Assembly: GCF_900187185.1 (NCBI RefSeq)
Contig: NZ_LT906465.1
Location: 1,984,001 to 2,048,000 of the forward strand
DNA from: Chryseobacterium taklimakanense
GTDB lineage: Bacteria > Bacteroidota > Bacteroidia > Flavobacteriales > Weeksellaceae
Direction of reading: 5' to 3'
Length of the DNA stretch: 64,000 nucleotides
Shown: piece after piece, positions 28,880 through 39,563 of the stretch
Layout: every line of letters starts with the position of its first letter
Numbering within the stretch: position 1 is the stretch's first letter
Position numbers and translations under genes: made by a program
The notes under the pieces: generated by a model
The model's database searches: none
The model's input: the letters and a program-made list of their open reading frames with translations, nothing else
What the model was told of the DNA's origin: nothing

Positions 28880-30418
28880 ATGAAAAATCAGAAAGATATA
28901 AACATAATTGAAAATAAAGCACTTGTTAATTTTGAAGGCATTGATTTCCTAGGCCAGATTGGTATTGATAGCCGTATTTTCCGCGCTTTGAATGATGCTC
29001 ATATTTCCGTGGGTGTGATTTCTCAGCAGGCGATTGAAAACGGAATTTCCGTTTTGGTTGATGAAAACGATGCAGATGAAGCGGTTGAATGTCTGAATAA
29101 AGAATTCGAAAAGGAAAGGAAAGCAGGAAAAGTAACGCAGATTTTCGCAATTAAGGACTTGGCGGTTATCGGTGTGGTTTCTGAAAATTATAATAAAATC
29201 CTGACCGAACTTCAGCGTAATAAAATTTTCCCCTTGTTGCTGAATCAGGTTGCATCGGCCGGCCGAATAAATCTTGTAGTCGCATCAAATCAGCTTGAAA
29301 AAACAAGAAATCTTATCGAAGCTGAAATTTTCGGAAAACCTAAAAAAATCAATTTGGCGATCATCGGGCACGGGAATGTAGGAAAAGAATTGATAGAGCA
29401 GATTCTCGACAGCTCATACGAAATCCTGAACCGGAAACGTATTGATTTGAAATTGGTAGCGATTGCAAACTCCAGAAAAATTGCGCTGAATAAAGCGGGC
29501 TTTGGAAGCGACTGGCGTCAGAAAATAAATTATTCTACACAGGATTCCAGCATACAGACACTGATTGATTTTGCAAAGGAAAACCAGCTCGAAAACCTTG
29601 TAGCAGTGGACAATACCGCAAGCAAGGAATTCGTAAAAAACTATTACGCACTGGCTGAAAACGGCTTTGACCTGGTTTCCTCGAACAAAGTTTTTAATAC
29701 GCTCCCCATTTCGGAATACCGAAATTTCAGGAATATTCTCTCCGCAAATAAGAAGAATTATCTGTACGAAACCAATGTCGGCGCAGGTTTACCGTTGATT
29801 GACACCATAAAACTGCTGCATCTTTCCGGTGAAAATATTACAAGGATTAAAGGTGTTTTCTCTGGTTCTTTAAGTTACATTTTCAATAATTTTTCGGTTC
29901 GTAATGATAAATTCTCAGCCATTATCGGCGAAGCGATGGCAAAAGGTTATACAGAACCTGATCCCCGCGAAGACCTTTCCGGAAACGACGTTGCGAGAAA
30001 ACTTTTGATTTTGGCTCGTGAGCTTGATTTGATCAATGAATTTTCCGACATTAATATTCAGAATTTAATCCCTGAACATTTACTTGAGATTCCAAAAGAA
30101 GAATTCATTGCAAGAATCCCCGAACTTGATGAAGAATATCAGAAATTAAAAGAAAAGCAGCAAAGCAACCATGTTTTGCGTTATGTTGGGGATTTGCACG
30201 GTGATCTGCAGCAGGAAAAAGGAGAGTTGGACGTAAAATTAATCTCGGTTCCCGCAAATTCAGCACTGGGTCAACTAAAAGGTTCAGATTCAATTTTTGA
30301 AATCTACACGGAAAGTTACGGTGAAAATCCCATCGTAATTATGGGAGCCGGAGCCGGCGCTAAAGTTACTGCCCGTGGCGTTTTTGGGGATATTTTAAGA
30401 ATTTCAGAAAACAAATAG
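28880..30418 (+). CDS. homoserine dehydrogenase with N-terminal ACT domains
   Basis: 512 aa. The N-terminal ~150 residues are a tandem ACT region like the regulatory part of ThrA/MetL (FLGQIGIDSRIFRALNDAHISVGVISQQ, IKDLAVIGVVSENYNKI). Then comes the NAD(P)-binding domain (NLAIIGHGNVGKELI, about 155) and the catalytic region (SSNKVFN; GYTEPDPREDLSGNDVARKLL). It reduces aspartate semialdehyde to homoserine. The aspartokinase catalytic domain that precedes such ACT domains in bifunctional AK-HSD is missing; this looks like ThrA without its kinase. Located immediately after metX, so it feeds homoserine directly into methionine synthesis under the riboswitch. Confidence 0.92.
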   Translation: MKNQKDINIIENKALVNFEGIDFLGQIGIDSRIFRALNDAHISVGVISQQAIENGISVLVDENDADEAVECLNKEFEKERKAGKVTQIFAIKDLAVIGVVSENYNKILTELQRNKIFPLLLNQVASAGRINLVVASNQLEKTRNLIEAEIFGKPKKINLAIIGHGNVGKELIEQILDSSYEILNRKRIDLKLVAIANSRKIALNKAGFGSDWRQKINYSTQDSSIQTLIDFAKENQLENLVAVDNTASKEFVKNYYALAENGFDLVSSNKVFNTLPISEYRNFRNILSANKKNYLYETNVGAGLPLIDTIKLLHLSGENITRIKGVFSGSLSYIFNNFSVRNDKFSAIIGEAMAKGYTEPDPREDLSGNDVARKLLILARELDLINEFSDINIQNLIPEHLLEIPKEEFIARIPELDEEYQKLKEKQQSNHVLRYVGDLHGDLQQEKGELDVKLISVPANSALGQLKGSDSIFEIYTESYGENPIVIMGAGAGAKVTARGVFGDILRISENK

Positions 30419-30502
30419 TTTATAATGTACCAGGTTACCAATGAAAAAATGTAACAATGAGATTGGTAAACTGTTTAAATGAGACACTGTTATATAACAA
30501 AA

Positions 30503-31699
30503 ATGGAAAATCTATCAAACGGCAACCCACAGCCAACCAACAGTTTCGAAACCATTGCTATACGCGCACAGGCAGAAAGAAGCCAATATGGCGAACATTC
30601 GGTACCGGTTTACCTCACTTCGAGTTTCGTTTTTGATGATGCTGAAGATATGCGCGCAAGTTTTGCGGAGGAGAAGGAAAAAAATCTGTACAGCCGCTAC
30701 AGTAATCCCAATACCAATGAGTTTATCGATAAAGTTGCAAAAATGGAAGGTGCTGAATCGGGGTATGCTTTTGCAACGGGAATGGCGGCCGTGTATTCCA
30801 CCTTTGCAGCGCTGCTGAATTCGGGCGACCATATTTTAAGTTGTCAGTCAGTATTTGGCGCTACTCACGCACTTTTCACCAAATATTTACCAAAATGGAA
30901 TATCGAAACTACTTATTTCAAGGCTGAAGACGCGGGAAATGTAGAAAATTTAATTAAACCCAATACCAGGGTTTTATATCTCGAGACGCCTACAAATCCG
31001 GCAATTGAGGTTTTAGATTTAGAATTTTTCGGAAAAATTGCTAAAAAACACCACCTTATTTTCATCGTTGATAACTGTTTTGCAACGCCGTATCTTCAGC
31101 AACCAATTAAATTCGGAGCAGATTTGGTTGTGCATTCCGCAACCAAACTTATCGACGGACAGGGAAGGGTTTTGGGCGGCGTAACGGTGGGACGGGCAGA
31201 TTTAATTAAAGAAATTTATGCTTTTTCCAGATTAACCGGACCTTCGCTGGCGCCTTTTAACGCTTGGGTTTTGAGTAAAAGTTTGGAAACTTTGGCAGTT
31301 CGTGTGGAAAAGCACTGTGAAAATGCTCTGAAAGTAGCTGAATTTTTAGAAAACCATCCCAATGTGGAATTTGTTAAATATCCGTTCCTGAAATCGCACC
31401 CAAACTATGAAATTGCTCGAAAACAGATGAAATTGGGCGGAAACATCGTAGCATTCGAAGTAAAAGGCGGCATACAAGGCGGAAGGAATTTTCTCGATAA
31501 AATAAAAATGTGCTCGCTTTCAGCTAACCTGGGAGACACGAGGACCATTGTCACGCATCCCGCATCAACCACCCATTCAAAACTTTCTGATGAAGAGCGC
31601 AAAGAAGTTGGAATTTCTGCCGGACTGGTCAGATGTTCCGTTGGTTTGGAAAATGTGCAGGATATTATTGCGGATTTGAAGCAGGCGCTTGATATTTAA
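30503..31699 (+). CDS. metZ: O-acylhomoserine sulfhydrylase (MetZ-type, PLP-dependent)
   Basis: 398 aa, a Cys/Met-metabolism PLP enzyme. The PLP-lysine motif HSATKLIDGQGRVLGG is of MetZ type, with YSRYSNPN, YLETPTNPAIEV and VTHPASTTHSKL also present. It converts acylhomoserine plus sulfide directly to homocysteine. The ATG at 30503 gives the family N-terminus; the upstream ATG at 30479 adds 8 unrelated residues. It follows the homoserine dehydrogenase after 84 bases with no terminator, so it is probably in the same transcript. Distinguishing MetZ from MetB or MetY by sequence alone is imperfect. Confidence 0.85.
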   Translation: MENLSNGNPQPTNSFETIAIRAQAERSQYGEHSVPVYLTSSFVFDDAEDMRASFAEEKEKNLYSRYSNPNTNEFIDKVAKMEGAESGYAFATGMAAVYSTFAALLNSGDHILSCQSVFGATHALFTKYLPKWNIETTYFKAEDAGNVENLIKPNTRVLYLETPTNPAIEVLDLEFFGKIAKKHHLIFIVDNCFATPYLQQPIKFGADLVVHSATKLIDGQGRVLGGVTVGRADLIKEIYAFSRLTGPSLAPFNAWVLSKSLETLAVRVEKHCENALKVAEFLENHPNVEFVKYPFLKSHPNYEIARKQMKLGGNIVAFEVKGGIQGGRNFLDKIKMCSLSANLGDTRTIVTHPASTTHSKLSDEERKEVGISAGLVRCSVGLENVQDIIADLKQALDI

Positions 31700-31759
31700 T
31701 ATTAATAAAATCATAACAGGATCTGAAAAAAACTCATTTTGCAGCCTGAAATTTTAAAG

Positions 31760-32791
31760 ATGAAAAACCCACCAAAAAAAACCGACAGCCAACTCCTATA
31801 TAAAGCGCTTTCAGAAAGAATTCTCGTTCTCGACGGTGCCATGGGAACTATGCTGCAGCGCTATAATTTTCAGGAAGAAGATTATCGCGGCGAACGCTTC
31901 AAGGATTGGGAATATGCCTTGAAAGGAAACAATGATTTGCTTTCTTTAACACAACCACAGGCGATTGAGGAAGTTCACCGCAAATATTTGGAAGCCGGAG
32001 CGGATATCATCGAAACTAACACATTCTCGGGCACAACCATCGCCATGTCCGATTATCACATGGAAGATTTGGTGTATGAACTAAATTTTGAGTCCGCAAA
32101 AATTGCAAGAAAAGTCTGCGATGAATTCACTGCTCTAAATCCGGATAAGCCCCGGTTTGTAGCGGGTTCCATCGGTCCTACCAACAAAACGGCGTCACTT
32201 TCACCCGATGTAAATGATCCGGGTTTCCGTGCCATCACTTTTGATGAATTGCGCATTGCCTACAAACAGCAGTCAGAAGCGCTTTTGGATGGTGGTGCTG
32301 ATATTCTTCTTATTGAAACCATTTTCGATACCCTGAATGCAAAAGCCGCACTTTTCGCGATTGATGAAATTCAGGAGGACCGAAATATTCAGATTCCGGT
32401 TATGGTTTCGGGTACAATTACCGATGCATCCGGCCGAACCTTGAGCGGACAAACCGCAGAGGCATTCCTGATTTCTGTTTCGCACCTTAATTTATTGAGT
32501 GTAGGATTCAACTGTGCGTTAGGTGCGCAACAGCTTACGCCTTATCTGGAGACGCTTTCCCATAATTCTGATTTTTACATCTCTGCGTATCCAAATGCCG
32601 GATTGCCAAACGCTTTTGGACAGTACGACGAAACGCCGGAACAGATGGCGGAACAGATCCGCGAATATGCCGAAAAAAGGCTCATCAATATTGTTGGCGG
32701 CTGCTGCGGAACCACGCCGCCGCATATCAAAGCGATAGCGGATTTGGTAAAAGATTATGAACCAAGAAAGTTAAAAGAAACAGTAATTTAA
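31760..32791 (+). CDS. homocysteine-binding module of methionine synthase (split MetH, N-terminal part)
   Basis: 343 aa covering only the homocysteine S-methyltransferase barrel of MetH. Zinc ligands are visible: Cys252 ([11 protein letters not shown]) and Cys315/Cys316 ([10 protein letters not shown]). N-terminal motif [13 protein letters not shown]. In E. coli this is residues 1-350 of a 1227-aa protein; here the rest is encoded separately at 33977. The ATG at 31760 is preferred over the TTG at 31739. It needs the second protein to give cobalamin-dependent methionine synthesis. Confidence 0.93.
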   Translation: MKNPPKKTDSQLLYKALSERILVLDGAMGTMLQRYNFQEEDYRGERFKDWEYALKGNNDLLSLTQPQAIEEVHRKYLEAGADIIETNTFSGTTIAMSDYHMEDLVYELNFESAKIARKVCDEFTALNPDKPRFVAGSIGPTNKTASLSPDVNDPGFRAITFDELRIAYKQQSEALLDGGADILLIETIFDTLNAKAALFAIDEIQEDRNIQIPVMVSGTITDASGRTLSGQTAEAFLISVSHLNLLSVGFNCALGAQQLTPYLETLSHNSDFYISAYPNAGLPNAFGQYDETPEQMAEQIREYAEKRLINIVGGCCGTTPPHIKAIADLVKDYEPRKLKETVI

Positions 32792-32850
32792 CAGGCAGAA
32801 TTTTGAATTTTCCTTTTTTTTTTGGTTTTTTGTAATGAAAACTTTTTGAA

Positions 32851-33948
32851 ATGAAAAAACCTTCATACTATAAAAATCAGGACGATGCAAAGCTTTTCAG
32901 CGAGCTTCGCACCCGCGTGAACGCACGCGTGGCAGAAATCCCCGGGAACCGCGACCGTCTGATTGTTGTGAAATCTGTGCTGTTGCCTCTTCTGTATTTC
33001 GGCAGTTACGCCGTTGCGCTTTTCAATGGGAATAATGCTGCCGTCTATATCGGCTGCTATGTTTTCATGGCAATTCTGCTGGTGCTTATTTACCTGAATT
33101 TAATTCACGAAGCCGCACATAACAATATTTTTAAAAATAAAAAACTGAACCGAGCTGTTCTGAAAATTTTTGACTTAATTGGTGCTAACAGCTATATTTG
33201 GGAACGCCGGCATATTGTGAGCCATCATGCTTATCCAAACGTAGACGGTTGGGATACAGACATCGAGCAGAGCGGCCCGATTCTGATTTACCCGCATGCA
33301 AAACCGAAAGGCGTACAGAAATACCAACACCTTTTTTTCTTTTTGGTATATCCGCTTTACCTTTTCAACTGGATGTTTATCAGGGATTTTCGCGATTTTT
33401 TCGATCCAAACAGAGTGATACAGAAGACAGGGGCAAAAATTCCGGTCAAAGAAAAAGTAAAGATGGTTGCCTTCAAGGTTTTTTACTTTTTCTATCAGAT
33501 TGCAGTACCGGTTTTATTTTTTGAAGTTGCCTGGAACTTGGCTTTAGGAGCTTGGTTTCTGCAGATTCTTATAGCGAGTACGTTTGCACTTTTTGTCCTT
33601 CTTCCGCTGCATCCACTGCCGGATAACGAATTCCCAAAACTGGATGAGGCCGGTAATCTGCCTTATAGCTGGCTGAGGCATCAGTTTGAAGTCACCAACG
33701 ATCTTACCGAAAATAATATGTTTATCCGTTTTGTCCTGGGAAATTTCAATTATCACGTGGCGCATCACCTATTCCCCAACATCAGCTATGAATATGCACA
33801 TGAAGTAACGGACGAGATTAAGAAATTTGCGGCCGAAAATAACTTCAGGTACAAGCAGTTTCCGCTCTTTACAGCACTGCGAAAGCATTACGATCTGCTA
33901 AAAACCAACGCCACTTCCATCGGCGACGTGATGGAAGAAACTATGTAA
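32851..33948 (+). CDS. membrane fatty acid desaturase family protein
   Basis: 365 aa, membrane-bound di-iron desaturase/hydroxylase fold. Three histidine boxes are visible: HEAAHNN (about 86), [10 protein letters not shown] (about 122) and HVAHHLFP (about 303). At least four hydrophobic segments. It would introduce double bonds or hydroxyls into acyl chains in the inner membrane. It sits between the two halves of split MetH, 59 bases after the first and 28 bases before the second, apparently cotranscribed with them. No link to methionine synthesis is known to me. Confidence 0.88.
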   Translation: MKKPSYYKNQDDAKLFSELRTRVNARVAEIPGNRDRLIVVKSVLLPLLYFGSYAVALFNGNNAAVYIGCYVFMAILLVLIYLNLIHEAAHNNIFKNKKLNRAVLKIFDLIGANSYIWERRHIVSHHAYPNVDGWDTDIEQSGPILIYPHAKPKGVQKYQHLFFFLVYPLYLFNWMFIRDFRDFFDPNRVIQKTGAKIPVKEKVKMVAFKVFYFFYQIAVPVLFFEVAWNLALGAWFLQILIASTFALFVLLPLHPLPDNEFPKLDEAGNLPYSWLRHQFEVTNDLTENNMFIRFVLGNFNYHVAHHLFPNISYEYAHEVTDEIKKFAAENNFRYKQFPLFTALRKHYDLLKTNATSIGDVMEETM

Positions 33949-33976
33949 AAAGGGATTTTTTCCTCTAAATTTTTTA

Positions 33977-36637
33977 ATGAAATATTTAAAACTTTCCGGC
34001 CTCGAGCCGTTAATCATAACTCCGGAATCCAACTTCATCAATGTTGGCGAACGAACCAATGTTGCCGGTTCGAAGAAATTTCTTCGTTTAATTAAGGAAG
34101 AAAAATTTTCGGAAGCGCTTGATATTGCGAGACATCAGGTAGAAGGTGGCGCACAGATTCTCGATGTTAATTTTGATGACGGACTTCTTGACGGGAAATA
34201 CTGTATGGTAAAATTCCTTAACCTAATTGCTTCAGAACCAGATATTGCCCGAATTCCAATCATGATAGACTCCTCTAAATGGGAAATTCTGGAGGCCGGC
34301 TTACAGGTCGTTCAGGGAAAATGCGTGGTGAATTCTATCAGTTTGAAAGAAGGCGAGAAGGAATTTGTCCGCCATGCAAAAACCATAAAAAGATATGGTG
34401 CTGCTGCGGTTGTGATGGCTTTTGATGAGGTGGGACAGGCGGATAATCTGGAACGCAGAATAGAAATTGCGAAGCGCTCCTATGATATTTTGGTGAATGA
34501 AGTCGGTTTTCCGCCGGAAGACATTATTTTCGATTTGATTATTTTCCCAGTAGCAACAGGAATGGAAGAACACCGCAGAAATGCCCTCGATTTCATTGAA
34601 GGAACGCGCTGGGTTAGGCAAAATCTGCCTCACGTTTCGGTTTCGGGAGGCGTTTCCAACGTTTCGTTTTCGTTCCGAGGCAATGATGCGGTGCGCGAAG
34701 CAATGCATTCGGTTTTCCTTTACCATGCCATCAAAGCGGGAATGAACATAGGAATTGTAAACCCGGCAATGCTGGAAGTTTACGACGAAATTCCAAAAGA
34801 TCTGCTGGAACTGGTGGAAGACGTGATGCTCGACCGCAGAGCCGATGCGACGGAAAGATTACTGGATTATTCTGAAAAACACAAATCCTCCAAAAAAGAA
34901 ATTGTGGAGGATCTGGAGTGGCGCAAAAACCCGCTTCAGGACAGGATTACGCATGCTTTAGTAAAAGGAATTGACCGTTTTATCGAAGAAGATGTGGAGG
35001 AGGCCAGGCAGAAAACCTCTCGTCCGTTGGATGTCATCGAAATCAATCTGATGACGGGAATGGGCGTCGTCGGCGACCTTTTCGGAAGCGGGAAAATGTT
35101 TTTGCCGCAAGTGGTGAAATCGGCCAGGGTGATGAAAAAGGCCGTGGCTTATCTGCAACCCTACATCGAGGCTCAAAAAGACACATCAAAGCCTGCTAAT
35201 GGGAAGGTGTTAATGGCAACCGTTAAAGGCGACGTTCACGACATCGGAAAAAACATTGTTGCTGTGGTTTTAGCGTGCAACAATTATGAAATCGTAGATT
35301 TAGGGGTTATGGTTCCCGCGGAAAAAATAATTCAGACGGCGATTGATGAAAATGTGGATGTAATCGGTTTGAGTGGCTTAATCACACCAAGTCTGGACGA
35401 GATGGTTCACGTGGCGGACGAACTTCAGCGGCAAAATCTCAGCTTTCCTTTGATGATTGGCGGGGCAACGACTTCCAAAGCGCACACTGCGGTAAAAATT
35501 GATCCGAAATATGACAGTGCTGTGGTTCACGTCAATGATGCTTCAAGAGCGGTTGGTGTCGTGAGCTCACTGTTGAGTAGCCGGAATGGTGAATATGTTT
35601 CCGGTCTGAAAACAGAATACGCAGATTTTCGCGAGAAATTTTTAGCAAGACAGGTTGAAAAAGAATATTTGCCTCTAAAAGAAGTCCGTGCGCAAAAGTT
35701 TAAAATCGATTGGGGAAATGAAGAAATTTTCCTGCCTAAAAAACTTGGGATTCAGGTGATCGAAGACCAGGATTTGAACGAACTTCTGCCTTTCATCGAC
35801 TGGTCTCCGTTTTTCAGGAGTTGGGAACTTCACGGCAAATTTCCGGAGATTTTGGATGATGAAATTGTTGGTGAACATGCCAGAGAGCTCTACGACGATG
35901 CCCAGAAAATGCTCAGGGATATCATTGAGCAAAAACTTCTTACAGGAAAGGCAATTTTCGGAATTTTCCCCGCAAATTCAGTGAATGATGATGATATCGA
36001 AGTGTATGATACTGACGGAAATGTCATTTCAACCTTCCATACTTTAAGGCAGCAGTTAAAGCGCTCAGAAGGCAAGGAATATTTTGCACTCGCAGATTTT
36101 ATCGCTCCGAAAAATTCAGGAAAACAGGATTATATCGGGTGTTTTGCAGTAACCACCGGATTTGGAACAGACGAACTGGTTGCCAAATACAAAGCCAGCC
36201 ACGATGATTATAACGCAATTATTGCCAAAGCACTTTCCGACCGTTTGGCAGAGGCGTTTGCGGAATACCTTCACTATAAAATCAGAACCGAATTTTGGGG
36301 TTATGCTGAAAACGAAAATTTGGACAACGAAGATTTAATCGCCGAAAAATATCTCGGTATCCGTCCGGCTCCGGGTTATCCTGCGTGTCCGGATCATTTG
36401 GAAAAGGAAACGATTTGGGATCTGATGAAGGTAAAAGAGAAAATCGGTCTGGAACTGACGCCGGGACTGGCAATGTTCCCAACTGCCGCAGTTTCCGGTT
36501 ATTATTTTGCCAATCCAGGATCTAAATATTTCGGTGTCGGGAAAATTACGGAAGAGCAACTGGAAGATTACGCAAAACGTAAAAATGTGGATTTGGAATA
36601 TGCGCGTAAATGGCTAAGACCGAATTTGGTTGATTAA
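33977..36637 (+). CDS. metH: cobalamin-dependent methionine synthase, C-terminal part (split MetH)
   Basis: 886 aa carrying the remaining MetH modules: pterin/5-methyl-THF-binding barrel (about 15-280, [17 protein letters not shown]), cap domain, cobalamin-binding domain with [11 protein letters not shown] (D418-x-H420-xx-G) plus [13 protein letters not shown] and [12 protein letters not shown], and the SAM-binding reactivation domain ending [12 protein letters not shown] (about 795). It methylates homocysteine together with the separate module encoded at 31760. It directly follows the desaturase and is followed by metF, which supplies its methyl donor. Confidence 0.95.
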   Translation: MKYLKLSGLEPLIITPESNFINVGERTNVAGSKKFLRLIKEEKFSEALDIARHQVEGGAQILDVNFDDGLLDGKYCMVKFLNLIASEPDIARIPIMIDSSKWEILEAGLQVVQGKCVVNSISLKEGEKEFVRHAKTIKRYGAAAVVMAFDEVGQADNLERRIEIAKRSYDILVNEVGFPPEDIIFDLIIFPVATGMEEHRRNALDFIEGTRWVRQNLPHVSVSGGVSNVSFSFRGNDAVREAMHSVFLYHAIKAGMNIGIVNPAMLEVYDEIPKDLLELVEDVMLDRRADATERLLDYSEKHKSSKKEIVEDLEWRKNPLQDRITHALVKGIDRFIEEDVEEARQKTSRPLDVIEINLMTGMGVVGDLFGSGKMFLPQVVKSARVMKKAVAYLQPYIEAQKDTSKPANGKVLMATVKGDVHDIGKNIVAVVLACNNYEIVDLGVMVPAEKIIQTAIDENVDVIGLSGLITPSLDEMVHVADELQRQNLSFPLMIGGATTSKAHTAVKIDPKYDSAVVHVNDASRAVGVVSSLLSSRNGEYVSGLKTEYADFREKFLARQVEKEYLPLKEVRAQKFKIDWGNEEIFLPKKLGIQVIEDQDLNELLPFIDWSPFFRSWELHGKFPEILDDEIVGEHARELYDDAQKMLRDIIEQKLLTGKAIFGIFPANSVNDDDIEVYDTDGNVISTFHTLRQQLKRSEGKEYFALADFIAPKNSGKQDYIGCFAVTTGFGTDELVAKYKASHDDYNAIIAKALSDRLAEAFAEYLHYKIRTEFWGYAENENLDNEDLIAEKYLGIRPAPGYPACPDHLEKETIWDLMKVKEKIGLELTPGLAMFPTAAVSGYYFANPGSKYFGVGKITEEQLEDYAKRKNVDLEYARKWLRPNLVD

Positions 36638-36813
36638 TTTCACGCAGAGTTCCCGGAGTACACAGATTTTTTTGAATACTAAAATGAAATTGTTTTTTCG
36701 GGTCGGTCACTGAAAAGTTGTGTCATTGCGTCAAAATACATCCGATAATAGAATCAGGGGAATTTTAATTTGTGCCCTGATAAACCTCAAGTCTTTGTGT
36801 TACAAAATAAAAA

Positions 36814-37770
36814 ATGAAAATTACAGACCACATAAAAAAAGCCAACGGCAAAACCTTATTCTCCCTCGAAGTCATCCCGCCCACGAAAGGAACAGGAATC
36901 GAGGATTTATATAAAAATATCGATCCTTTGATGGAATTTAAACCGCCGTTCATCGATGTGACGACTTCAAGGGAAGAATATGTTTATATTGAGAAAGGAA
37001 ACGGTTTGATGGAACGGAAAATTACGAGAATGCGGCCCGGAACTTTGGGAATTTGCGCCTCTATTCAGCATAAATACAACGTGGATACGGTGCCGCACGT
37101 GCTTTGCGGCGGCTTTACCAAAGAGGAAACCGAATATCTTCTGGTCGATTGTCTTTACTTGGGCATTGATAATGTGATGGCGCTGCGCGGCGATGCGATG
37201 AAGGGCCAAAACCAGTTTTTGCCAACAGAGGGCGGTCATCACCACGCGATTGATCTGGTGCATCACATCAATGATATCGGGCGAGGAAAATATTTGACCG
37301 ATGAAAAACGCTGCGAAGAGGAAAACAAGTTCTGCATCGGAGTTGCAGGCTATCCGGAGAAACATATTGAAGCACCGTCCATGAACTATGACCTGCAAAA
37401 ACTTAAAGAAAAAGTGGAGGCCGGAGCCGATTATGTGGTGACGCAAATGTTCTTTGACAACCAAAAATATTTCAACTTCGTAAAAGAAGCGAGAGAAATC
37501 GGTATTGAGATTCCGATTATCCCGGGAATTAAGCCCATTGCCACAAAAGGGCATCTGTCCATGTTGCCCAAAACTTTTAAAATTGATTTGCCGGAAGAAT
37601 TAATTTCTGAAATTACGAAGGCAAAAGACAACACAGCCGTAAAACAGATCGGTATTGAATGGGCGGTTAAACAATGCCGGGAACTCCTTAATTTCGGTGT
37701 GCCGGTCCTGCATTTTTACTCGATGGGTAAAAGCGATAACATCAGGAAAGTTGCCTCCCAATTATTTTAA
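36814..37770 (+). CDS. metF: methylenetetrahydrofolate reductase
   Basis: 318 aa, FAD-dependent TIM-barrel enzyme reducing 5,10-methylene-THF to 5-methyl-THF, the methyl donor for MetH. Motifs: FSLEVIPPTKG (catalytic Glu near the N-terminus), VMALRGDAMKG, YPEKHIEAPS, GADYVVTQMFFDNQKYF and PIIPGIKPI. 176 bases separate it from metH, with no clear terminator. This gap includes phrases such as CACGCAGAGTT...GGAGTACACAG, which look like eroded intergenic repeat. It is probably the end of the methionine transcript, or has its own weak promoter. Confidence 0.96.
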   Translation: MKITDHIKKANGKTLFSLEVIPPTKGTGIEDLYKNIDPLMEFKPPFIDVTTSREEYVYIEKGNGLMERKITRMRPGTLGICASIQHKYNVDTVPHVLCGGFTKEETEYLLVDCLYLGIDNVMALRGDAMKGQNQFLPTEGGHHHAIDLVHHINDIGRGKYLTDEKRCEEENKFCIGVAGYPEKHIEAPSMNYDLQKLKEKVEAGADYVVTQMFFDNQKYFNFVKEAREIGIEIPIIPGIKPIATKGHLSMLPKTFKIDLPEELISEITKAKDNTAVKQIGIEWAVKQCRELLNFGVPVLHFYSMGKSDNIRKVASQLF

Positions 37771-37816
37771 AAGTTTGCCGCAAATGCACAAATAATTCGT
37801 GAATTTGTGGCAAAAT

Positions 37817-38968
37817 TTATAAAGTACGATGCCTTTCAAAAGGTTTGTTTCTGTCAAATAAATACCGGTAAGTCGCCAGTTTACGTGTGACGGTTGTGTC
37901 CAGACTCTCGGCTATTTTCATCATTTTTGGGTTGAAGTCGCCGATCCATTGAAGTTCTGTCACCTCGAAATCGGTGTGTTTTCGCAAATGTTTTGTGCCC
38001 TCCCAGATCATGTAGCCATCGATGCCCGTGCGCTGCCATTCGGGAACCACGCCAAAAACGATGCCTACCATTTTTGTGTTTTTTCTGACTTTTTTAACCC
38101 ACAGGAATTTTAATTTTTCCCAAATACCGAATTTTCCGCGCAGGTATTTAAACCATTGGTTCAGGTCGGGGATGTTCATCCACATTGCAATAGGTTTCTC
38201 GTTTTCGTACACAAACCAGGAAATGTGCTCGTTGATGACAGGTTTCATGGCTTTGAACATTTTCAGCGTCTTGGCATATTCCATTTCTTTGCCGCCGCCG
38301 TGCTCTGCCCAGGCTTTGTTGTAAACTTCCGTAAAATCTTTTGCAAATTTTTCCAGCTGGTTTTTCTTCATCGGTTTTGCAGAAATAGCCGGATTTTTTG
38401 CATGTTTGGCATGCATCACTGTGAAAACGCGCGACACATCACCATGCACAGGACGGCTGTAGCAAAGTTGGTTGAAATAAATCTGGAAACCGTAATTTTC
38501 AAAAAGATCTTTGTAATAGGGCAGGTTGTAGTTCATTCCGTAAAGCGGCTCGTCAAATCCGTCAGTCACAATGCCCCAAAATTTATCGCGTTCCCCGAAA
38601 TTGATGGATCCGTCCATGGCTTCCATGCCGCGTTCCTGGAGCCAATTTTTACAGAAATCAAAGATAAAATTCGCTGTTTCCTGATCATTAATACAGTCAA
38701 AGAAACCAATTCCACCAGTCGGCTGTTCCTGTTTGTATTTTTTATTTACAAAAACTGCAACCTTCCCAACGGTTTTATTTTGAATGTTCTTAAATAAAAA
38801 TCGTTCACACTCGCCGGTTTTGAAAAATTTATTCTTTTTTTTGTCAAAAACATCTTGGATGTCTTTATTTAAAGGGCGGATGTAGTTTTTATCGTTTTTG
38901 TAAAGCCGTGGTGGAAATTCCAGAAATTCCCGTTTCTCAGCATCATTGGTAACCTTTACTGCATTCAT
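37817..38968 (-). CDS. uncharacterised protein with acetyltransferase-like (GNAT-fold) features
   Basis: 383 aa, cytoplasmic. I recognise it as a conserved Bacteroidota protein of the YghO-like type: FPPRLYKNDKNYIRPLNKDI, GGIGFFDCINDQETANFIFDFCKNWL, GSINFGERDKFWGIVTDGFDEP, and a C-terminal half with GIVFGVVPEWQRTGIDGYMIWEG resembling the acetyl-CoA site of a GNAT. Probably two fused GNAT-like domains, the first degenerate. Function and substrate unknown. It lies directly downstream (11 bases) of a lipoprotein gene on the minus strand. Confidence 0.7.
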   Translation of the reverse strand: MNAVKVTNDAEKREFLEFPPRLYKNDKNYIRPLNKDIQDVFDKKKNKFFKTGECERFLFKNIQNKTVGKVAVFVNKKYKQEQPTGGIGFFDCINDQETANFIFDFCKNWLQERGMEAMDGSINFGERDKFWGIVTDGFDEPLYGMNYNLPYYKDLFENYGFQIYFNQLCYSRPVHGDVSRVFTVMHAKHAKNPAISAKPMKKNQLEKFAKDFTEVYNKAWAEHGGGKEMEYAKTLKMFKAMKPVINEHISWFVYENEKPIAMWMNIPDLNQWFKYLRGKFGIWEKLKFLWVKKVRKNTKMVGIVFGVVPEWQRTGIDGYMIWEGTKHLRKHTDFEVTELQWIGDFNPKMMKIAESLDTTVTRKLATYRYLFDRNKPFERHRTL

Positions 38969-38979
38969 TTTTCTGATTT

Positions 38980-39471
38980 TTAATACGTAGGGCAGTCCTG
39001 AACGTTCACATTCTCAAGATTTACCTCTTTATCATTAAGCTTAATTTTTACTTTCGGGAAATTTCCGTACAGGCAGTCGCTGGTCATCTCCTTAATGTTT
39101 CCTTCTTCTGCGGTAATTTTAATGCCGTTGCCTGAAATTTCGTAATTGTTTTCGCTAAAAATTAGCCTGTTCAGTTGATATTCTTTATCATCTATCATTA
39201 CTTTACCGTTTTGAACTTTAGTATTGAAAGCGATCATGACCTGATTATTTTGTGTGAAAACCACTTTGCCAAGGTCAATTTCTTCATTTAAAGGTTTCAC
39301 TTTTGGCGAAGGGTCTTTGGCGGAAATCAAGTTTGCGGAATCTGCTTTTACAGAATGGTTCACCACAGTTTGAGAGTTTGATTCAGCGCTTGTTTTAGCA
39401 ATATTATTTTCTTCCTTTTTACAAGAAATAAAAAGGGCAAAAAACGACACGGAAAGCAATATCTTTTTCAT
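38980..39471 (-). CDS. hypothetical lipoprotein
   Basis: 163 aa. Signal peptide with lipobox LFISC, Cys17-equivalent followed by KKEENN, then a Ser/Thr/Lys-rich linker to about residue 75 and a small beta-rich domain (VVFTQNNQVMIAFNT, IDDKEYQLNRL, IKLNDKEVNLENVNVQDCPTY). No family recognised. The start at 39471 gives a normal signal peptide; the ATG at 39489 adds FYFYK-type residues. A TATTTTTA box ends 4 bases before the ATG, a possible leaderless arrangement. Confidence 0.75.
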   Translation of the reverse strand: MKKILLSVSFFALFISCKKEENNIAKTSAESNSQTVVNHSVKADSANLISAKDPSPKVKPLNEEIDLGKVVFTQNNQVMIAFNTKVQNGKVMIDDKEYQLNRLIFSENNYEISGNGIKITAEEGNIKEMTSDCLYGNFPKVKIKLNDKEVNLENVNVQDCPTY

Positions 39472-39537
39472 TTTATAAAAATAAAACATTTGATTTTATT
39501 CAGAAGAGGCGAAACGAAAATATTAATTAAAAAACGA

Positions 39538-39545
39538 TAAATTTG
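39538..39545 (+). promoter_or_regulatory. -7 promoter element (TAAATTTG) of the yicC-gmk unit
   Basis: A consensus -7 box, 18 bases before the ATG at 39564. Confidence 0.6.
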
Positions 39546-39563
39546 TAAGATTAATATTAGTGT

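Noticed and set aside
36967-37554. 195-residue minus-strand frame inside metF
   Set aside because: It is antisense to strongly conserved metF codons; no family motif and Phe/His-rich composition.
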